A DNA stretch of 64,000 bases, taken from assembly GCA_017744735.1 (NCBI GenBank), contig JAGIAR010000004.1, forward strand, positions 372,001 through 436,000. The letters run 5' to 3'. Position numbers and translations under genes: made by a program. Of the stretch, positions 24,675-36,239 are shown piece by piece (position 1 is the first letter of the stretch; the number at the start of each line of letters is the position of its first letter). Source of the stretch: Novosphingobium sp. Its GTDB lineage: Bacteria; Pseudomonadota; Alphaproteobacteria; Sphingomonadales; Sphingomonadaceae. The notes below the pieces were generated by a model. The model was given only the letters and a program-made list of their open reading frames with translations, did no database searches and was not told the origin of the DNA.

Positions 24675-27221
24675 ATGAAGCTCAAGACTATGGGCGTCGT
24701 GTCGTCGTTGGCCATCGCGGCCGCGATGGCGACACCGGCTTACGCGCAGGACGACAAGGCGGCAGATCCGAACGCCGCGAAGGATGCGGCGAACGAGATC
24801 ATCGTTACCGCGGAATTCCGTGCAACCAATCTGCAGGACACGCCGATCGCGATCACCGCGGTCAATGCGGCGATGCTCGAGGCGCGCGGCCAGACCGATA
24901 TCACTCAGGTTGCCGCACAGGCGCCGAACGTGTCGCTCCGCCCCCAGCCGCAGAATGGCGGTACCGGCCTGATCGCGTTCATCCGCGGCGTCGGCCAGAC
25001 GGACTTCAACTACGCACTCGATCCGGGCGTCGGCGTCTACATCGACGACGTCTACATTCCGACCCTGTCGAGTTCGCTGCTCGAACTGATCGACCTCGAT
25101 CGCGTGGAAATCCTGCGTGGTCCGCAGGGCACGCTGGCGGGCAAGAACGCGATCGGCGGTGCGATCAAGCTGTTCACCCAGAAGCCGAAGGGCGATGGTT
25201 CGGGCATGCTGCGGGTCGAATACGGTTCGTACAACGAACTGTCGGTGCGCGGCATGATGGACTTCAAGATCACCGACAATCTCGCGATGCGCGTATCGGG
25301 CATGGGCCGTGGCAACGACGGATATGTCGCGATGCTCGATTATGGTCAGACCCACCCCAACTCGAACGTGCCGGAGAACGACACGCGAGGCGCCAACAAC
25401 TCAGACTACACCGAGATGGGGGGCCAGAGCATTATCGCGGGCCGCGCGGCATTGCGTTGGACTCCTGTCGATTCGCTGGAGATCAACGTCTCGGGCGATT
25501 ATACCCGCGAACGGTCCGAAGCTATTCCGGTGGTCTTGATCGCGGCCGGTGCGATCGCCCCCGCGGGCACGACCTTCGATCCGTTCTCGGTCGGCAATTC
25601 TGCGTCCTACGACCCCGTCACACATGACTACACCAATCCGTGGCTGCGCGGGAAGGACGGCAACGCGGTGAACATGAGCTGCGCCTTCGTTCCGACAGGT
25701 CCCTACAGCTGCGACACCGGCGGCAACTTGCTCGGTCACGACCCGCGTTTCGTGAGCTATTCCAGCTTCCTCGACGCGATGGATCCGACAAGCCAGGCGC
25801 CGTTCAAGCCCTACTACGCTCAACCGATCACCCAATTCCAGGGTTGGGGCGTCTCCGGCAATCTCGCCTATGATATCTCGGACAGCGTGAATTTCACCTA
25901 CATCGGTTCGTACCGCAAATACTGGTCGAAATTCGGCCAGGACCAGGACGGCACGCCGATCCCGGTGGCGCAGCTCGACAACCAGCTGAACCACCACGCG
26001 TTCAGCTCGGAAGTCCGCTTGAACTTCAAGGCGGCGGGCGGCTTCATCGAAGGCACCGTCGGCGGCTACTATCTCAAGCAGAAGGGCACCTATACCGCCC
26101 GCGTCGACCTGAACTACGTCGACCCGGTCATCGACTTCCTTCATGGTCCGGATACCACGCCCAGCACCACCAAAGCGGTGTTCGGCACGGTCACACTCCA
26201 CCCGACCGATGCGTTGAGCATCACCGGCGGCCTGCGCTATACGAAGGATGCGAAGGATTACACTTACTTCCGTCGCAATCCGGATGGCAGCATTCCGAAT
26301 GGTCTACATTGCTTCGGCCCGCCGGAACTCGGCGGCGAGGGTCCTTATTCCGAGCCGAACTGTCTGCTCGCCGGGCTCTACGACATCACCGGCAGCTTCC
26401 GCGGCAACCGGTGGGACTGGCGCGTAGTCGGCAACTACCGCATCTCGGATGCCCTGATGGTCTATGCATCGGCCTCGACCGGTTTCAAGGGCGGCGGCGT
26501 GAACCCGCGGCCTTTCGCAGCGGACCAGAAGCTGCCGTTCAATCCGGAAACGCTCACCACTTATGAAATGGGCTTCAAGGCGGACCTGCTCGACCGCCGA
26601 GTGCGCCTGAACGGTGCCGCGTTCCTCAACAAGTACAACGATATCGTGCTGTCCAAGCTGGTCTGCCCGGAATCGTCCCTACCGACCCCGTGCCTGCGAC
26701 CGGACAACATCGGCGCAGCGACCGTGAAGGGCCTCGAGCTCGAAGCGCAGATCTACCCGACCGACGGCCTCTCGTTCGACGGCAGCATCAGTTACCTGCA
26801 CTTCCAGTATACCAGCGACACCTACACTTCGGGTGGCGTCGATTATCTGGTCAACAGCTCGATCCCGCTCGATGCGATCACGCCGTACACGCCGAAGCTG
26901 AACTATTCGATCGGCGGCCAGTACAATTACGAAACCGCCGCGGGCACCTTCAGCATCCGTCTCGACGGGCAGTACCAGGGCAAGCTCTACACCACGGCCG
27001 AAAACACGATCTGGTCGAAGGTAGACGGGCGCTTCCTCGCGGATGGCCACATCTCGTGGGAAGACAAGGACACCGACTGGAAGGTGACGTTGGAAGTGAA
27101 GAACATCTTCGACAAGTACTACTTCACCTCGGTCAGCGACGTGTCGAGTTCGCTCGGCGTGGTCACCGGCGTGCCCGGCCTGCCGCGGACCTTCTCGATC
27201 GCGGTGCAACGCAACTTCTGA
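24675..27221 (+). CDS. TonB-dependent outer-membrane receptor
   Basis: An 848-residue receptor of the size usual for sphingomonads. The signal peptide MKLKTMGVVSSLAIAAAMAT ends at AYAQ; the TonB box region is EIIVTAEFRATNLQDTPIAI (about 38-57). The plug domain contains RGVGQTDFNYALDPGVGVYI and the barrel ends with an aromatic residue (AVQRNF). It actively imports a large or scarce ligand, and its position beside MFS and catabolic genes makes the cluster substrate a candidate. The ATG is chosen for the signal peptide and GGGAGG ribosome site. A strong terminator follows. Confidence 0.93.
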   Translation: MKLKTMGVVSSLAIAAAMATPAYAQDDKAADPNAAKDAANEIIVTAEFRATNLQDTPIAITAVNAAMLEARGQTDITQVAAQAPNVSLRPQPQNGGTGLIAFIRGVGQTDFNYALDPGVGVYIDDVYIPTLSSSLLELIDLDRVEILRGPQGTLAGKNAIGGAIKLFTQKPKGDGSGMLRVEYGSYNELSVRGMMDFKITDNLAMRVSGMGRGNDGYVAMLDYGQTHPNSNVPENDTRGANNSDYTEMGGQSIIAGRAALRWTPVDSLEINVSGDYTRERSEAIPVVLIAAGAIAPAGTTFDPFSVGNSASYDPVTHDYTNPWLRGKDGNAVNMSCAFVPTGPYSCDTGGNLLGHDPRFVSYSSFLDAMDPTSQAPFKPYYAQPITQFQGWGVSGNLAYDISDSVNFTYIGSYRKYWSKFGQDQDGTPIPVAQLDNQLNHHAFSSEVRLNFKAAGGFIEGTVGGYYLKQKGTYTARVDLNYVDPVIDFLHGPDTTPSTTKAVFGTVTLHPTDALSITGGLRYTKDAKDYTYFRRNPDGSIPNGLHCFGPPELGGEGPYSEPNCLLAGLYDITGSFRGNRWDWRVVGNYRISDALMVYASASTGFKGGGVNPRPFAADQKLPFNPETLTTYEMGFKADLLDRRVRLNGAAFLNKYNDIVLSKLVCPESSLPTPCLRPDNIGAATVKGLELEAQIYPTDGLSFDGSISYLHFQYTSDTYTSGGVDYLVNSSIPLDAITPYTPKLNYSIGGQYNYETAAGTFSIRLDGQYQGKLYTTAENTIWSKVDGRFLADGHISWEDKDTDWKVTLEVKNIFDKYYFTSVSDVSSSLGVVTGVPGLPRTFSIAVQRNF

Positions 27222-27246
27222 GATAGCCGCACAAGCGGAAGCCTTG

Positions 27247-27276
27247 GGGCGCGGGTCTTCGGATCCGCGCCCTTTT
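27247..27276 (+). terminator. Rho-independent terminator after the TonB receptor
   Basis: GGGCGCGG pairs with CCGCGCCC, extended by a G-T and two further pairs, closing a TTCG tetraloop, followed directly by TTTT. It lies 25 bases after the receptor stop codon. Confidence 0.85.
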
Positions 27277-27284
27277 CTTGGCGC

Positions 27285-27470
27285 TCAGCCCTCGGGTTCG
27301 TCGAGCGAGCGTGCGCGGCGACGGCGCCACCACCACCAAGTGCAGCCGCCCCCGGCGAGCGCGCACAGGACCAGACCCGCGAGCCGGCTCAATGCGGCGA
27401 CCGCTGCGGTCAAGGCGCCGATCGTAAGGCCCCAGCCGAGCTGGGACAGGATCGAGAAGAAGTCCCTCAT
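27285..27470 (-). CDS. Small membrane protein, 61 residues (tentative)
   Basis: The frame encodes MRDFFSILSQLGWGLTIGAL, further hydrophobic residues, a tryptophan cluster (TWWWWRRRRA) and an acidic end. This gives one or two membrane segments followed by a basic stop-transfer. No ribosome site is obvious; a GTG 9 bases upstream is an alternative start. It lies just downstream of ihfB in the same orientation, where a small membrane protein gene is often found. Whether it is expressed is uncertain. Confidence 0.45.
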   Translation of the reverse strand: MRDFFSILSQLGWGLTIGALTAAVAALSRLAGLVLCALAGGGCTWWWWRRRRARSLDEPEG

Positions 27471-27545
27471 CGAAGGCACAACGCGCGGAAGGGCAAGGTG
27501 GCCCCGCCCCTCGGCGGTGCGTAACCGGGACGCAGAATGCGCGGC

Positions 27546-27824
27546 CTACTTGTTCAGCCGCTCGCGGATTTCCTTGCCGGGCTTGAAATAGGGGACGCGC
27601 TTGGCCGGGACGCTGACCGAATCCCCGCTGCGCGGATTGCGTCCGGTGCGGGCATCGCGCTGGCGGGTGGAGAAAGCGCCGAAGCCGCGCAGCTCTACCC
27701 GCCCGCCTTCCGCCAGCCGGGCGGCGATCTCGTCGAAGAAGATATCGACCACTTGCTCGACCTCGTCGGTCCGCAGTTCCGGATTGTCTTTCGAAAGCGC
27801 CTGCAGCAATTCGGATCTGATCAT
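27546..27824 (-). CDS. ihfB: Integration host factor subunit beta
   Basis: A 92-residue DNA-bending protein of the HU/IHF family. It has the dimerising helices MIRSELLQALSKDNPELR through FFDEIAARL and the beta-arm signature GFGAFSTRQRDARTGRNPRS, with the proline at the arm tip in the later KRVPYFKPGKEIRERLN. The alpha subunit is not in the window. The ATG is preceded by AAGGTG. IHF shapes nucleoid, promoter and recombination complexes. Confidence 0.93.
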   Translation of the reverse strand: MIRSELLQALSKDNPELRTDEVEQVVDIFFDEIAARLAEGGRVELRGFGAFSTRQRDARTGRNPRSGDSVSVPAKRVPYFKPGKEIRERLNK

Positions 27825-27976
27825 CACCTTCCCCCAGCCGACCGCGCGCGATAAACCTATGTTGTCTCCCGGAGCCGCCGGCACACAAGAACAGTCCCTC
27901 GCGGAAGAGAGTGCCAGAGGTGGCGCCCAAGCGCAATCGGCTTGCTGAGCGGCCTTCTGAGCGGGGCTTGGGCGCG

Positions 27977-28333
27977 CTATTCCGCGGAAATCCGGGCCTT
28001 GCCGAAGAGATCCTCGGCCACGATCCCGAGCCGCTCGATCCGCGCGCGCAGCTCCGGCCATTCCTGTGCGATAAACGATTCGCGCTCCGCCCTGCGCAGC
28101 CGCTCGGCGGCGCCCGAAACCACGAACATGCCGACCCCGCGCTGGACCTCCACCAGTCCATCCGCCTGGAACTGGGAATAGGCCTTGGCCACGGTCAGCG
28201 GATTGGCGCCCTGCTCGGCCGCGAAGGTCCGCACCGACGGGAGCATTTCACCTTCGCGGTAGCGCCCTTCGATGATCGCCGCCGCGATCAGGTCGCGCAG
28301 CTTGAGATAAACGGGCCGGCTGGCTTGCGGCAT
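27977..28333 (-). CDS. GntR family regulator, YtrA subfamily
   Basis: A 118-residue regulator made of the N-terminal winged helix (PVYLKLRDLIAAAIIEGRYR, LPSVRTFAAEQGANPLTVAKAY) and a short C-terminal helical part of about 45 residues. This matches YtrA-type repressors, which dimerise without a separate ligand domain. The start MPQASRP has GAGG 8 bases upstream; a longer in-frame start exists. YtrA regulators usually control adjacent ABC transporters, but none is here; the neighbours are ihfB and, divergently, a peptide transporter. Confidence 0.88.
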   Translation of the reverse strand: MPQASRPVYLKLRDLIAAAIIEGRYREGEMLPSVRTFAAEQGANPLTVAKAYSQFQADGLVEVQRGVGMFVVSGAAERLRRAERESFIAQEWPELRARIERLGIVAEDLFGKARISAE

Positions 28334-28532
28334 TGCTAGGTCCTCGGCTCGGGAAATATCTTCTGGGTGCATCAGTGCCATAATACAGCGGAGCAGGTCA
28401 AGCGAGACAGGCTTCGCCGGACAGGCCCGGAAGAGTGGTCACAGTTGCAACAAACCGCTTCACATGGCGGCAAACCGCATTAGGGTCGCCGGTTTCCGCC
28501 GCATCCTGCGGACAGTCTTGGGAAGGGTTCGC

Positions 28533-30179
28533 ATGAAAGACATGGCCAGCTGGAACGAGGGCGACTGGATCGCGGCGATCGCAGCCGTATTCCTGTTCGC
28601 CGTGCTGGCCGTCGGCGGGATCATTTCCACCCGCAAGAGCGAGGAAGTGGTTGGCCATCCGCGCGGGCTGTTCGTGCTGTTCTATGCCGAGATGTGGGAG
28701 CGCTTCTCCTATTACGGCATGCGCGCGCTGCTGGTGCTCTATCTGACCAAGCACTGGCTGTTCGACGACGGCAAGTCGAACCTGATCTACGGCGCCTACG
28801 GCAGCCTGGTCTACATCACCCCGGTGCTCGGCGGCTGGCTGGCGGACCGCTATCTCGGCCAGCGCAAGGCGGTGCTGTTCGGCGGCGCGCTGCTCGCGAT
28901 CGGCCACGGGCTGATGGCGGTCGAGGGCCACGGCGGGCAGGGCGACCCGACGATCAACGTGTTCTGGCTCGCGCTGGCCTTCATCATCGTCGGCTCGGGC
29001 TTCCTCAAGGCGAACATCTCGGTGATCGTCGGGCAGCTCTATCGCCTGACCGACGTGCGCCGCGACGGCGCCTACACGATCTTCTACATGGGCGTGAACA
29101 CCGGCGCCGCGCTCGGCACGATCCTGGTCGGCTATCTCGGCGAGACGATCGGCTGGGCCTACGGCTTCGGCCTTGCCGGCATCGGCATGGTCTGCGGGCT
29201 GATCATCTTCATGGTCGGCAAGCCGGCGTTGAAGGGCAAGGGCGAGCCGCCCGCGGTCCTCGCGAAGTCGCGCGAATACATGCTCTATGCGGTCGGCGTC
29301 GGCTCGATCGCGGTGATCTGGCTGCTGATCCAGTACCAGAACGCGGTCGGCACGCTGTTCGGCATCGCGGGCGCGGCGCTGCTGGTCTACGTGTTGATCG
29401 AGGCGTTCCGGCTCGAGCGCGACGCCCGCGACCGGATCTTCGCGATCGTGTTCCTCAACGTGCTGCAGCCGGTGTTCTGGGGCCTGTTCGAACAGGCCGG
29501 CGGCAGCCTGAACCTCTATACCGACCGGATGGTCGACCGCGGCGGGGTGCCGACCTCGCTGTTCCAGTCGATCAATCCGATCTACATCGTGCTGTTCGGC
29601 CCGGTCTTCGCGGGCCTGTGGATCGCGCTCGGACGGCGCAAGCTCGAGCCTTCGGCCCCGGCCAAGTTCGGGCTCGGCCTGCTGCAGGCGGGGCTGTCGT
29701 TCCTCGTCTTCGTGTGGGGCACCAACACTTTCGGCACCCCGGCCACGGTCGGCGGCCAGATGGTGCTGATGACGCCGGTGATCTTCCTGTTCCTGCTCTA
29801 CCTGTTCCAGACCACCGGCGAGCTGTGCCTGTCCCCGGTCGGGCTTTCGGCGATGAACCGGCTTTCGCCGCGGCATCTCGCGTCGCTGATCATGGGCGCG
29901 TGGTTCTTCGCCTCGGGCTTCGGCAATTTCGTCGCGGGCAAGATCGGCGAGATGACCGGCGGCGAAAGCGGCGAGATGACCCAGGGCGCGACGCTGGCGA
30001 TCTATTCGAAGATCGGCTGGGTCGCGATCGGCATCGGGGTGGTCGTGCTCGCGCTCGCGCCCTTCGTGAAGAAACTGATGCATCTCGACACGCTGCAGGA
30101 CCTGACCGACGATCTGGCGGGCGAGCAGGAGATCGGCGAGGCCGAAGCGGCCGGCATCCATCCGGCAACCAAGTCCTGA
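28533..30179 (+). CDS. POT family proton-coupled peptide transporter
   Basis: A 548-residue PTR2/POT symporter importing di- and tripeptides with protons across the inner membrane. The helix-1 ExxERF-type motif is EMWERFSYYGMRALLVLYL near 52-70, and the PTR2 signature is GAYGSLVYITPVLGGWLADR near 88-107. It has about 14 hydrophobic segments, more than the 12 core ones, as in bacterial POT proteins. The ATG has GGAAGGG 5 bases upstream. It is the first gene of a probable operon with two amidohydrolases, suggesting peptide uptake coupled to degradation. Confidence 0.93.
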   Translation: MKDMASWNEGDWIAAIAAVFLFAVLAVGGIISTRKSEEVVGHPRGLFVLFYAEMWERFSYYGMRALLVLYLTKHWLFDDGKSNLIYGAYGSLVYITPVLGGWLADRYLGQRKAVLFGGALLAIGHGLMAVEGHGGQGDPTINVFWLALAFIIVGSGFLKANISVIVGQLYRLTDVRRDGAYTIFYMGVNTGAALGTILVGYLGETIGWAYGFGLAGIGMVCGLIIFMVGKPALKGKGEPPAVLAKSREYMLYAVGVGSIAVIWLLIQYQNAVGTLFGIAGAALLVYVLIEAFRLERDARDRIFAIVFLNVLQPVFWGLFEQAGGSLNLYTDRMVDRGGVPTSLFQSINPIYIVLFGPVFAGLWIALGRRKLEPSAPAKFGLGLLQAGLSFLVFVWGTNTFGTPATVGGQMVLMTPVIFLFLLYLFQTTGELCLSPVGLSAMNRLSPRHLASLIMGAWFFASGFGNFVAGKIGEMTGGESGEMTQGATLAIYSKIGWVAIGIGVVVLALAPFVKKLMHLDTLQDLTDDLAGEQEIGEAEAAGIHPATKS

Positions 30180-30198
30180 ATTTCGCAAGGGGGGCACG

Positions 30199-31589
<1,391 letters not shown>

Positions 31590-31593
<4 letters not shown>

Positions 31594-32876
31594 GGCATCT
31601 CCTGCTCGGCGCGGCCGCGCTGCTGGCCATCTCCGCCCCGGCACTGGCCGAAGAGGATTTCGCGATCACCAACGCGACCGTCGCGCTCGGCGACGGCAGC
31701 GGGCCGATCGAGCATGCGACGGTGGTGGTGCGCGGCGGGAAGATCGCCGCCGCCGGCGCCGGGGTGCCCGCCCCGGCCGGAATCCCGGTGATCGACGGCA
31801 GCGGCAAATGGGTTACCCCCGGGCTGTTCGCCACGGTGACCGACCTCGGCCTGTATGACGTCGACGGGGTCGACAACAGCCGCGACATCACCGCCGGCCG
31901 CTCGAAGTTCAGCGCCGCGCTCGACATCGCGCCGGTGATCAACCCGCTCGCGCAGACGATCAAGGTCAGCCGCGCGGGCGGGGTCACCCGCGCCACGGTC
32001 GCGCCGCGCGCGGGCAATGCGATCTTCGCCGGACAGGGCGCGGTGATCGATCTCGACAGCAACGACGATCCGGTGGTGAAGCCGCGCGCGTTCCAATATG
32101 TCGAGCTGGGCGAGAACGGCGGCGCGCTTGCGGGCGGCAGCCGGACCGCGGCGTGGGTCGAGTTCCGCAACGCGCTGGCCGAGGCGGCCGATCTCGCCGG
32201 GCGCGGGCGCACCGACGATGCGCTGCTCAACCGCCCCGATGCGGCCGCGCTGCTGCCGGTGATCAACGGCACCCAGCCGCTCTATGTCCATGTCGAGCGC
32301 GCGGCCGACATCCTCGCCGCGATCCGGCTCAAGGCCGACTATCCGAAGCTCGACCTGGTGATCGACGGCGCGAGCGAAGGCTGGATGGTCGCGAAGCAGC
32401 TCGCCGCGGCGAAGATCCCGGTGATCGCCGACGCGCTGAACGACCTGCCCGAGCAGTTCGAGCAGCTTGCCGCGACCCAGTCGAACGTCGGCCGGATGAC
32501 CGAGGCCGGGGTCAAGGTCGCGATCGGCAATTTCTCCGACATGAACCAGCCGCGCCACGCGCCGCAGCAGGCGGGCAATCTGGTGGCGCTGACGAAACTG
32601 CCGGGCGCGACCGGGCTCTCGTGGGGCCAGGCGCTCGCCGCGATCACCTCGGTCCCGGCCGAGATCAGCGGCATGGGCGGACGCTTCGGCGTGCTCAAGC
32701 CGGGCGCGGCGGGCGATGTGGTGATCTGGGACGGCGACCCGCTGGAAATCAGCTCGGCCCCGCAGCGGGTGTTCATCGACGGGATCGAGCAGCCGCTCGA
32801 CAGCCACCAGAGCAAGTTGCGCGAACGCTATGCGACGCCGGCACCCGGGGATCTGCCCAAGGCTTACGACTGGTAG
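31590..32876 (+). CDS. Amidohydrolase paralogue lacking metal ligands
   Basis: A 428-residue secreted protein with signal peptide MRHLLLGAAALLAISAPALA. Overall it aligns in layout with the preceding amidohydrolase: N-terminal beta-sandwich, TIM barrel and the C-terminal KPGAAGDVVIWDGDPLEISSAPQRVFIDG. At the metal-site positions, however, HSH is replaced (VTPGLFATVTDLG) and the final Asp region reads IGNFSDMNQP. It should therefore be inactive or use different chemistry. It is translationally coupled to the intact paralogue, suggesting a heteromeric partner or scaffold. Confidence 0.85.
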
Positions 32877-33105
32877 GGTTACACTAGTTACACCCTGTAA
32901 CCGTGACTTGCGCACCCCACCGCGGCATTTCAGCAAAGTTTTACAACGGCTTGAGTAGAGCCGCGCGCGCGGACGCGAGGGTTACAGTGCCGCAAACACT
33001 TTTCATGCGTGGAACGACGATTTGAAAGAGCCGATACCGCCCTTTCAGATTCACCCGCTGTAGGAAAATGTTTTCGGTGCCGGATCGAGGGCGCACTGGT
33101 GCCCG
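32877..33105. other. Gene-free stretch with a hairpin
   Basis: 229 bases between the amidohydrolase gene and the convergent unknown gene. A GGTTACA/TGTAACC inverted repeat (32877-32902) immediately follows the amidohydrolase stop and may mark its transcript end, but there is no T run. Nothing else is recognisable. Confidence 0.4.
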
Positions 33106-33807
33106 TCAAGCACGCGCCTTGCGAACCAGGTCTCGAGCATGCTCGCCGGTAAGGCCGAGTAACTTGCCGATTTCGCCGACGGAGATTGTCGGGCGTTCCA
33201 CCAGCAAATCTTTCACGGTCCACTGCAAGCTTCCAGCCATAGGATCCAAAAAACGGCACGGGCGGCGCAATATGTTGCCGACGATCAGCACGTCTTCATA
33301 GGTCAAGAAACGCTCCGGCCAGTGGCCCGCCCGCGCCTTGGCCAATTCTGCCTCACCGATGCGCTGAACGAAGAACACGTCGAAAACCCGCTCTTCCTGC
33401 GCGATCAGCCACACTGTTTGGCAGGTTCCGCATCTGGAAATGGAGAGCCAGTATTTATCGGGTCCGAAGGCAACAGCCTGCTCCAACGAAGCAAAGACCC
33501 GGTCCGAACGGAAGTGGCCATCGGCATCGGGTTCGCCGCCCATATCGATAGCGTCGAGATTGCGGATAGAAGGACAGGCGCAAGTGGAGAGCTGCTGCAA
33601 TTTCTCCGCCAGCGCCCCGCGAAGACGCCAAACCTCTTCCCGCTGATCGTAGCGAGATGAGGTCAGGTCCCAATGCAGCGCATTCCCGAGCGGTTCCTCA
33701 AGCCCCGCTTGTGTGAGCAACCAAGCCTCGAACTCGATCGGTGCGGTATCGCCGCGCGCGAAAGCCCAGAGCGAAGCAAGCTGCTCCGGCGTCGGCGCAG
33801 AACTCAA
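33106..33807 (-). CDS. Protein of unknown function coupled to dxs
   Basis: I do not recognise the family. It is 233 residues, soluble, without signal peptide. The N-terminal 45 residues ([33 protein letters not shown]) look like a small helical domain seen in immunity-type proteins (weak). Cysteines occur in STCACPS and SRCGTCQT. The C-terminal 40 residues resemble a helix-turn-helix ([20 protein letters not shown]). The TTG start overlaps the dxs stop (TTGA), with AGAGG 7 bases upstream, so it is co-translated with dxs; no functional link is evident. Confidence 0.8.
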   Translation of the reverse strand: MSSAPTPEQLASLWAFARGDTAPIEFEAWLLTQAGLEEPLGNALHWDLTSSRYDQREEVWRLRGALAEKLQQLSTCACPSIRNLDAIDMGGEPDADGHFRSDRVFASLEQAVAFGPDKYWLSISRCGTCQTVWLIAQEERVFDVFFVQRIGEAELAKARAGHWPERFLTYEDVLIVGNILRRPCRFLDPMAGSLQWTVKDLLVERPTISVGEIGKLLGLTGEHARDLVRKARA

Positions 33808-35738
33808 GCCCGCGCCTCTTCCACCCCGGCGCTGTTGTGGCGCAAGGCCTTGAGCACGGTGTCGACGATCCCCGCGGCATTGAGCCCCGCCTGATCGTAC
33901 TGCTTGTCCGGCGAATCCTGATCCTGGAACACGTCCGGCAGGCGCAGCGTGCGGATCTTCAGCCCGCCATCGGTCAGCCCCTCGTCGCTCGCCAGGGTCA
34001 GCACATGCGCGCCGAGACCGCCGATCGCGCCTTCCTCGATCGTCACCACGACTTCATGGGTCGCGATCAGGCGGCGGATCAATTCGCTGTCGAGCGGCTT
34101 GGCGAAGCGCAGGTCGGCGACGGTGGTCGAAAGGCCCTTGGCCTCGAGCTGGTCGGCCGCCTTGAGGCTTTCGGCGAGCCGGGTGCCGAGCGAGAGCAGC
34201 GCGATCTTGCTGCCCCCCTTGTCATGGCCTCGCACGATCCGGCCCTTGCCGATCGCGAGCCGCTCAGGCGTCTCGGGCAGCGGCACGCCGGTGCCGTTGC
34301 CGCGCGGATAGCGGAAGGCGATCGGTCCGTCGTCGTAACACGCGGCGGTGTGGGTCATGTGGACCAGCTCGGCCTCGTCCGCCGCGGCCATCACCACGAA
34401 GTTCGGCAGCGTCGCAAGATAGGTGACGTCGAAGCTGCCCGCATGGGTCGCGCCGTCGGCACCCACCAGCCCGGCGCGGTCGATCGCGAAGCGCACCGGC
34501 AGGTTCTGGATCGCGACGTCATGCACGACCTGGTCGTAGGCGCGCTGGAGGAAGGTCGAATAGATCGCGCAGAACGGCCGCATGCCCTGCGCGGCAAGGC
34601 CGGCGGCGAAGGTCACCGCGTGCTGTTCGGCGATGCCGACGTCGAAGCTGCGATCCGGATAGGCGGCGGCGAACTTGTCCAGCCCGGTGCCCGAAGGCAT
34701 CGCGGCGGTGATCGCGCAAATCGTCTCGTCGCGTGCGGCTTCGGCCATCAGCGCCTTGGCGAAAACGTTGGTATAGCTCGGCGGGCCGCCGGCGCTCTTG
34801 GTCTGCTCGCCGGTGATCACGTCGAACTTCTGGACGCCGTGATACTTGTCCGCCGCAGCCTCGGCCGGGGCATAGCCCTTGCCCTTCTGGGTCACCACAT
34901 GGACCAGGCACGGACCTTCGGCGGCGTCGCGCACATTGGTCAGAACCGGGACGAGCTGGTCGAGATCGTGCCCGTCGATCGGGCCGACGTAATAGAAGCC
35001 GAGCTCTTCGAACAAGGTCCCGCCCATCGCCATGCCGCGGGCGAATTCGTCGGTCTTCTTCGCCGCGCGGTGGAGCGGCGCGGGGAGGCGGCGGGCGAAC
35101 TTCCGCGCCAGTTCGCGCAGGCCGAGGAACTGCGCCGAGGACACCAGCCGCGCAAGGTAGCCCGACAGACCGCCGACCGGCGGGGCAATCGACATGTCGT
35201 TGTCGTTGAGGATCACGACCAGCCGGTTGCCCGCGGCTTCGGCGTTGTTCATCGCCTCATAGGCCATGCCCGCGCTCATCGCGCCGTCGCCGATCACCGC
35301 GATCGCCTTGCCGGGCGTGCCGGCCAGCTTGTTCGCGATCGCGAAACCGAGCCCGGCCGAGATCGAGGTGGAGCTGTGCGCGGCACCGAAGGGATCGTAT
35401 TCGCTCTCGTCGCGCTTGGTGAAGCCCGACAGGCCGCCGCCCTGACGCAAGGTGCGGATCCGGTCGCGTCGGCCGGTGATGATCTTGTGCGGATAGGCCT
35501 GATGGCCGACATCCCAGATCAGCCGGTCGTCCGGCGTGTTGAACACGTAGTGGATCGCGACCGTCAATTCGACCACGCCCAGCCCCGAGCCGAGGTGCCC
35601 GCCGGTGGAACCGACGGCCGAAATCATCTCCTGCCGCAGTTCGTCGCTGAGCTGGCGCAGCTCGGTCGGCTTGAGCCGGCGCAAATCTGCAGGGGTATCG
35701 ACCGTATCGAGCAGGGGAGTGGCAGGTTTGCCTGTCAT
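33804..35738 (-). CDS. dxs: 1-deoxy-D-xylulose-5-phosphate synthase
   Basis: A 644-residue thiamine-diphosphate enzyme that condenses pyruvate with glyceraldehyde-3-phosphate in the first step of the MEP isoprenoid pathway. Visible features are [20 protein letters not shown] (about 46-65), the TPP-binding motif [17 protein letters not shown] followed by the [10 protein letters not shown] block, the transketolase centre [15 protein letters not shown] near 371-385, and the C-terminal domain with [13 protein letters not shown]. The length is full. The downstream unknown gene is translationally coupled. Confidence 0.97.
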   Translation of the reverse strand: MTGKPATPLLDTVDTPADLRRLKPTELRQLSDELRQEMISAVGSTGGHLGSGLGVVELTVAIHYVFNTPDDRLIWDVGHQAYPHKIITGRRDRIRTLRQGGGLSGFTKRDESEYDPFGAAHSSTSISAGLGFAIANKLAGTPGKAIAVIGDGAMSAGMAYEAMNNAEAAGNRLVVILNDNDMSIAPPVGGLSGYLARLVSSAQFLGLRELARKFARRLPAPLHRAAKKTDEFARGMAMGGTLFEELGFYYVGPIDGHDLDQLVPVLTNVRDAAEGPCLVHVVTQKGKGYAPAEAAADKYHGVQKFDVITGEQTKSAGGPPSYTNVFAKALMAEAARDETICAITAAMPSGTGLDKFAAAYPDRSFDVGIAEQHAVTFAAGLAAQGMRPFCAIYSTFLQRAYDQVVHDVAIQNLPVRFAIDRAGLVGADGATHAGSFDVTYLATLPNFVVMAAADEAELVHMTHTAACYDDGPIAFRYPRGNGTGVPLPETPERLAIGKGRIVRGHDKGGSKIALLSLGTRLAESLKAADQLEAKGLSTTVADLRFAKPLDSELIRRLIATHEVVVTIEEGAIGGLGAHVLTLASDEGLTDGGLKIRTLRLPDVFQDQDSPDKQYDQAGLNAAGIVDTVLKALRHNSAGVEEARA

Positions 35739-35780
35739 CGTTCCGCGTTACACTGCTTGCCCGTTGAAGTCCCGCGCGTT

Positions 35781-36239
35781 TTAGGCGCAGGCGTCGCACA
35801 ATCCACGCAATTCGACCACCGGGCGGACTTCGGTGAAGCCGCTCTTCGCGCCGGCATCGCGCAGCGAGCCGGTGAGGCGGTCGTCGTCGAAATGGGTGGT
35901 CTGGCCGCATTTGTCGCAGATCAGGAAGATGCAGTCGTGCAGGCAGCCGGGATGGGTGTTGGCGATATAGGCGTTGGAGCTCTCGATCCGGTTCGCGAGG
36001 TTGGTTTTCACGAACAGGTCGAGGATCCGGTAGACGCTGTTGGCCGCGACCCGCTTGCCGCGGAGCTTGGTCAGGTCTTCGGCGATATCGTAGGCCGAGG
36101 CCGGTCGGTCGTGCTGCGCCAGCGCTTCGAAAACGTCGGCGCGCATCTCCGTCCATTGCTCGCCGGCTTCGGTCAGCGCCGAGCGCGCGGCATCGACCAG
36201 CTTCTCGCCCGAATGTTCGTGATGGTGATGCCCGGGCAT
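35781..36239 (-). CDS. Fur family regulator, Zur-like
   Basis: A 152-residue metalloregulator. After an unusual histidine-rich start ([13 protein letters not shown]) come the winged helix (ASAYDIAEDLTKLRGKRVAA) and the dimerisation domain with CLHDCIFLICDKCGQTTHF and the C-terminal LCDACA. The two CxxC pairs form the structural zinc site. The sequence pattern resembles zinc-responsive Zur more than iron-responsive Fur. It starts inside the stop codon of msrA (ATGA), so the two are co-transcribed. No zinc transporter is adjacent. Confidence 0.88.
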   Translation of the reverse strand: MPGHHHHEHSGEKLVDAARSALTEAGEQWTEMRADVFEALAQHDRPASAYDIAEDLTKLRGKRVAANSVYRILDLFVKTNLANRIESSNAYIANTHPGCLHDCIFLICDKCGQTTHFDDDRLTGSLRDAGAKSGFTEVRPVVELRGLCDACA

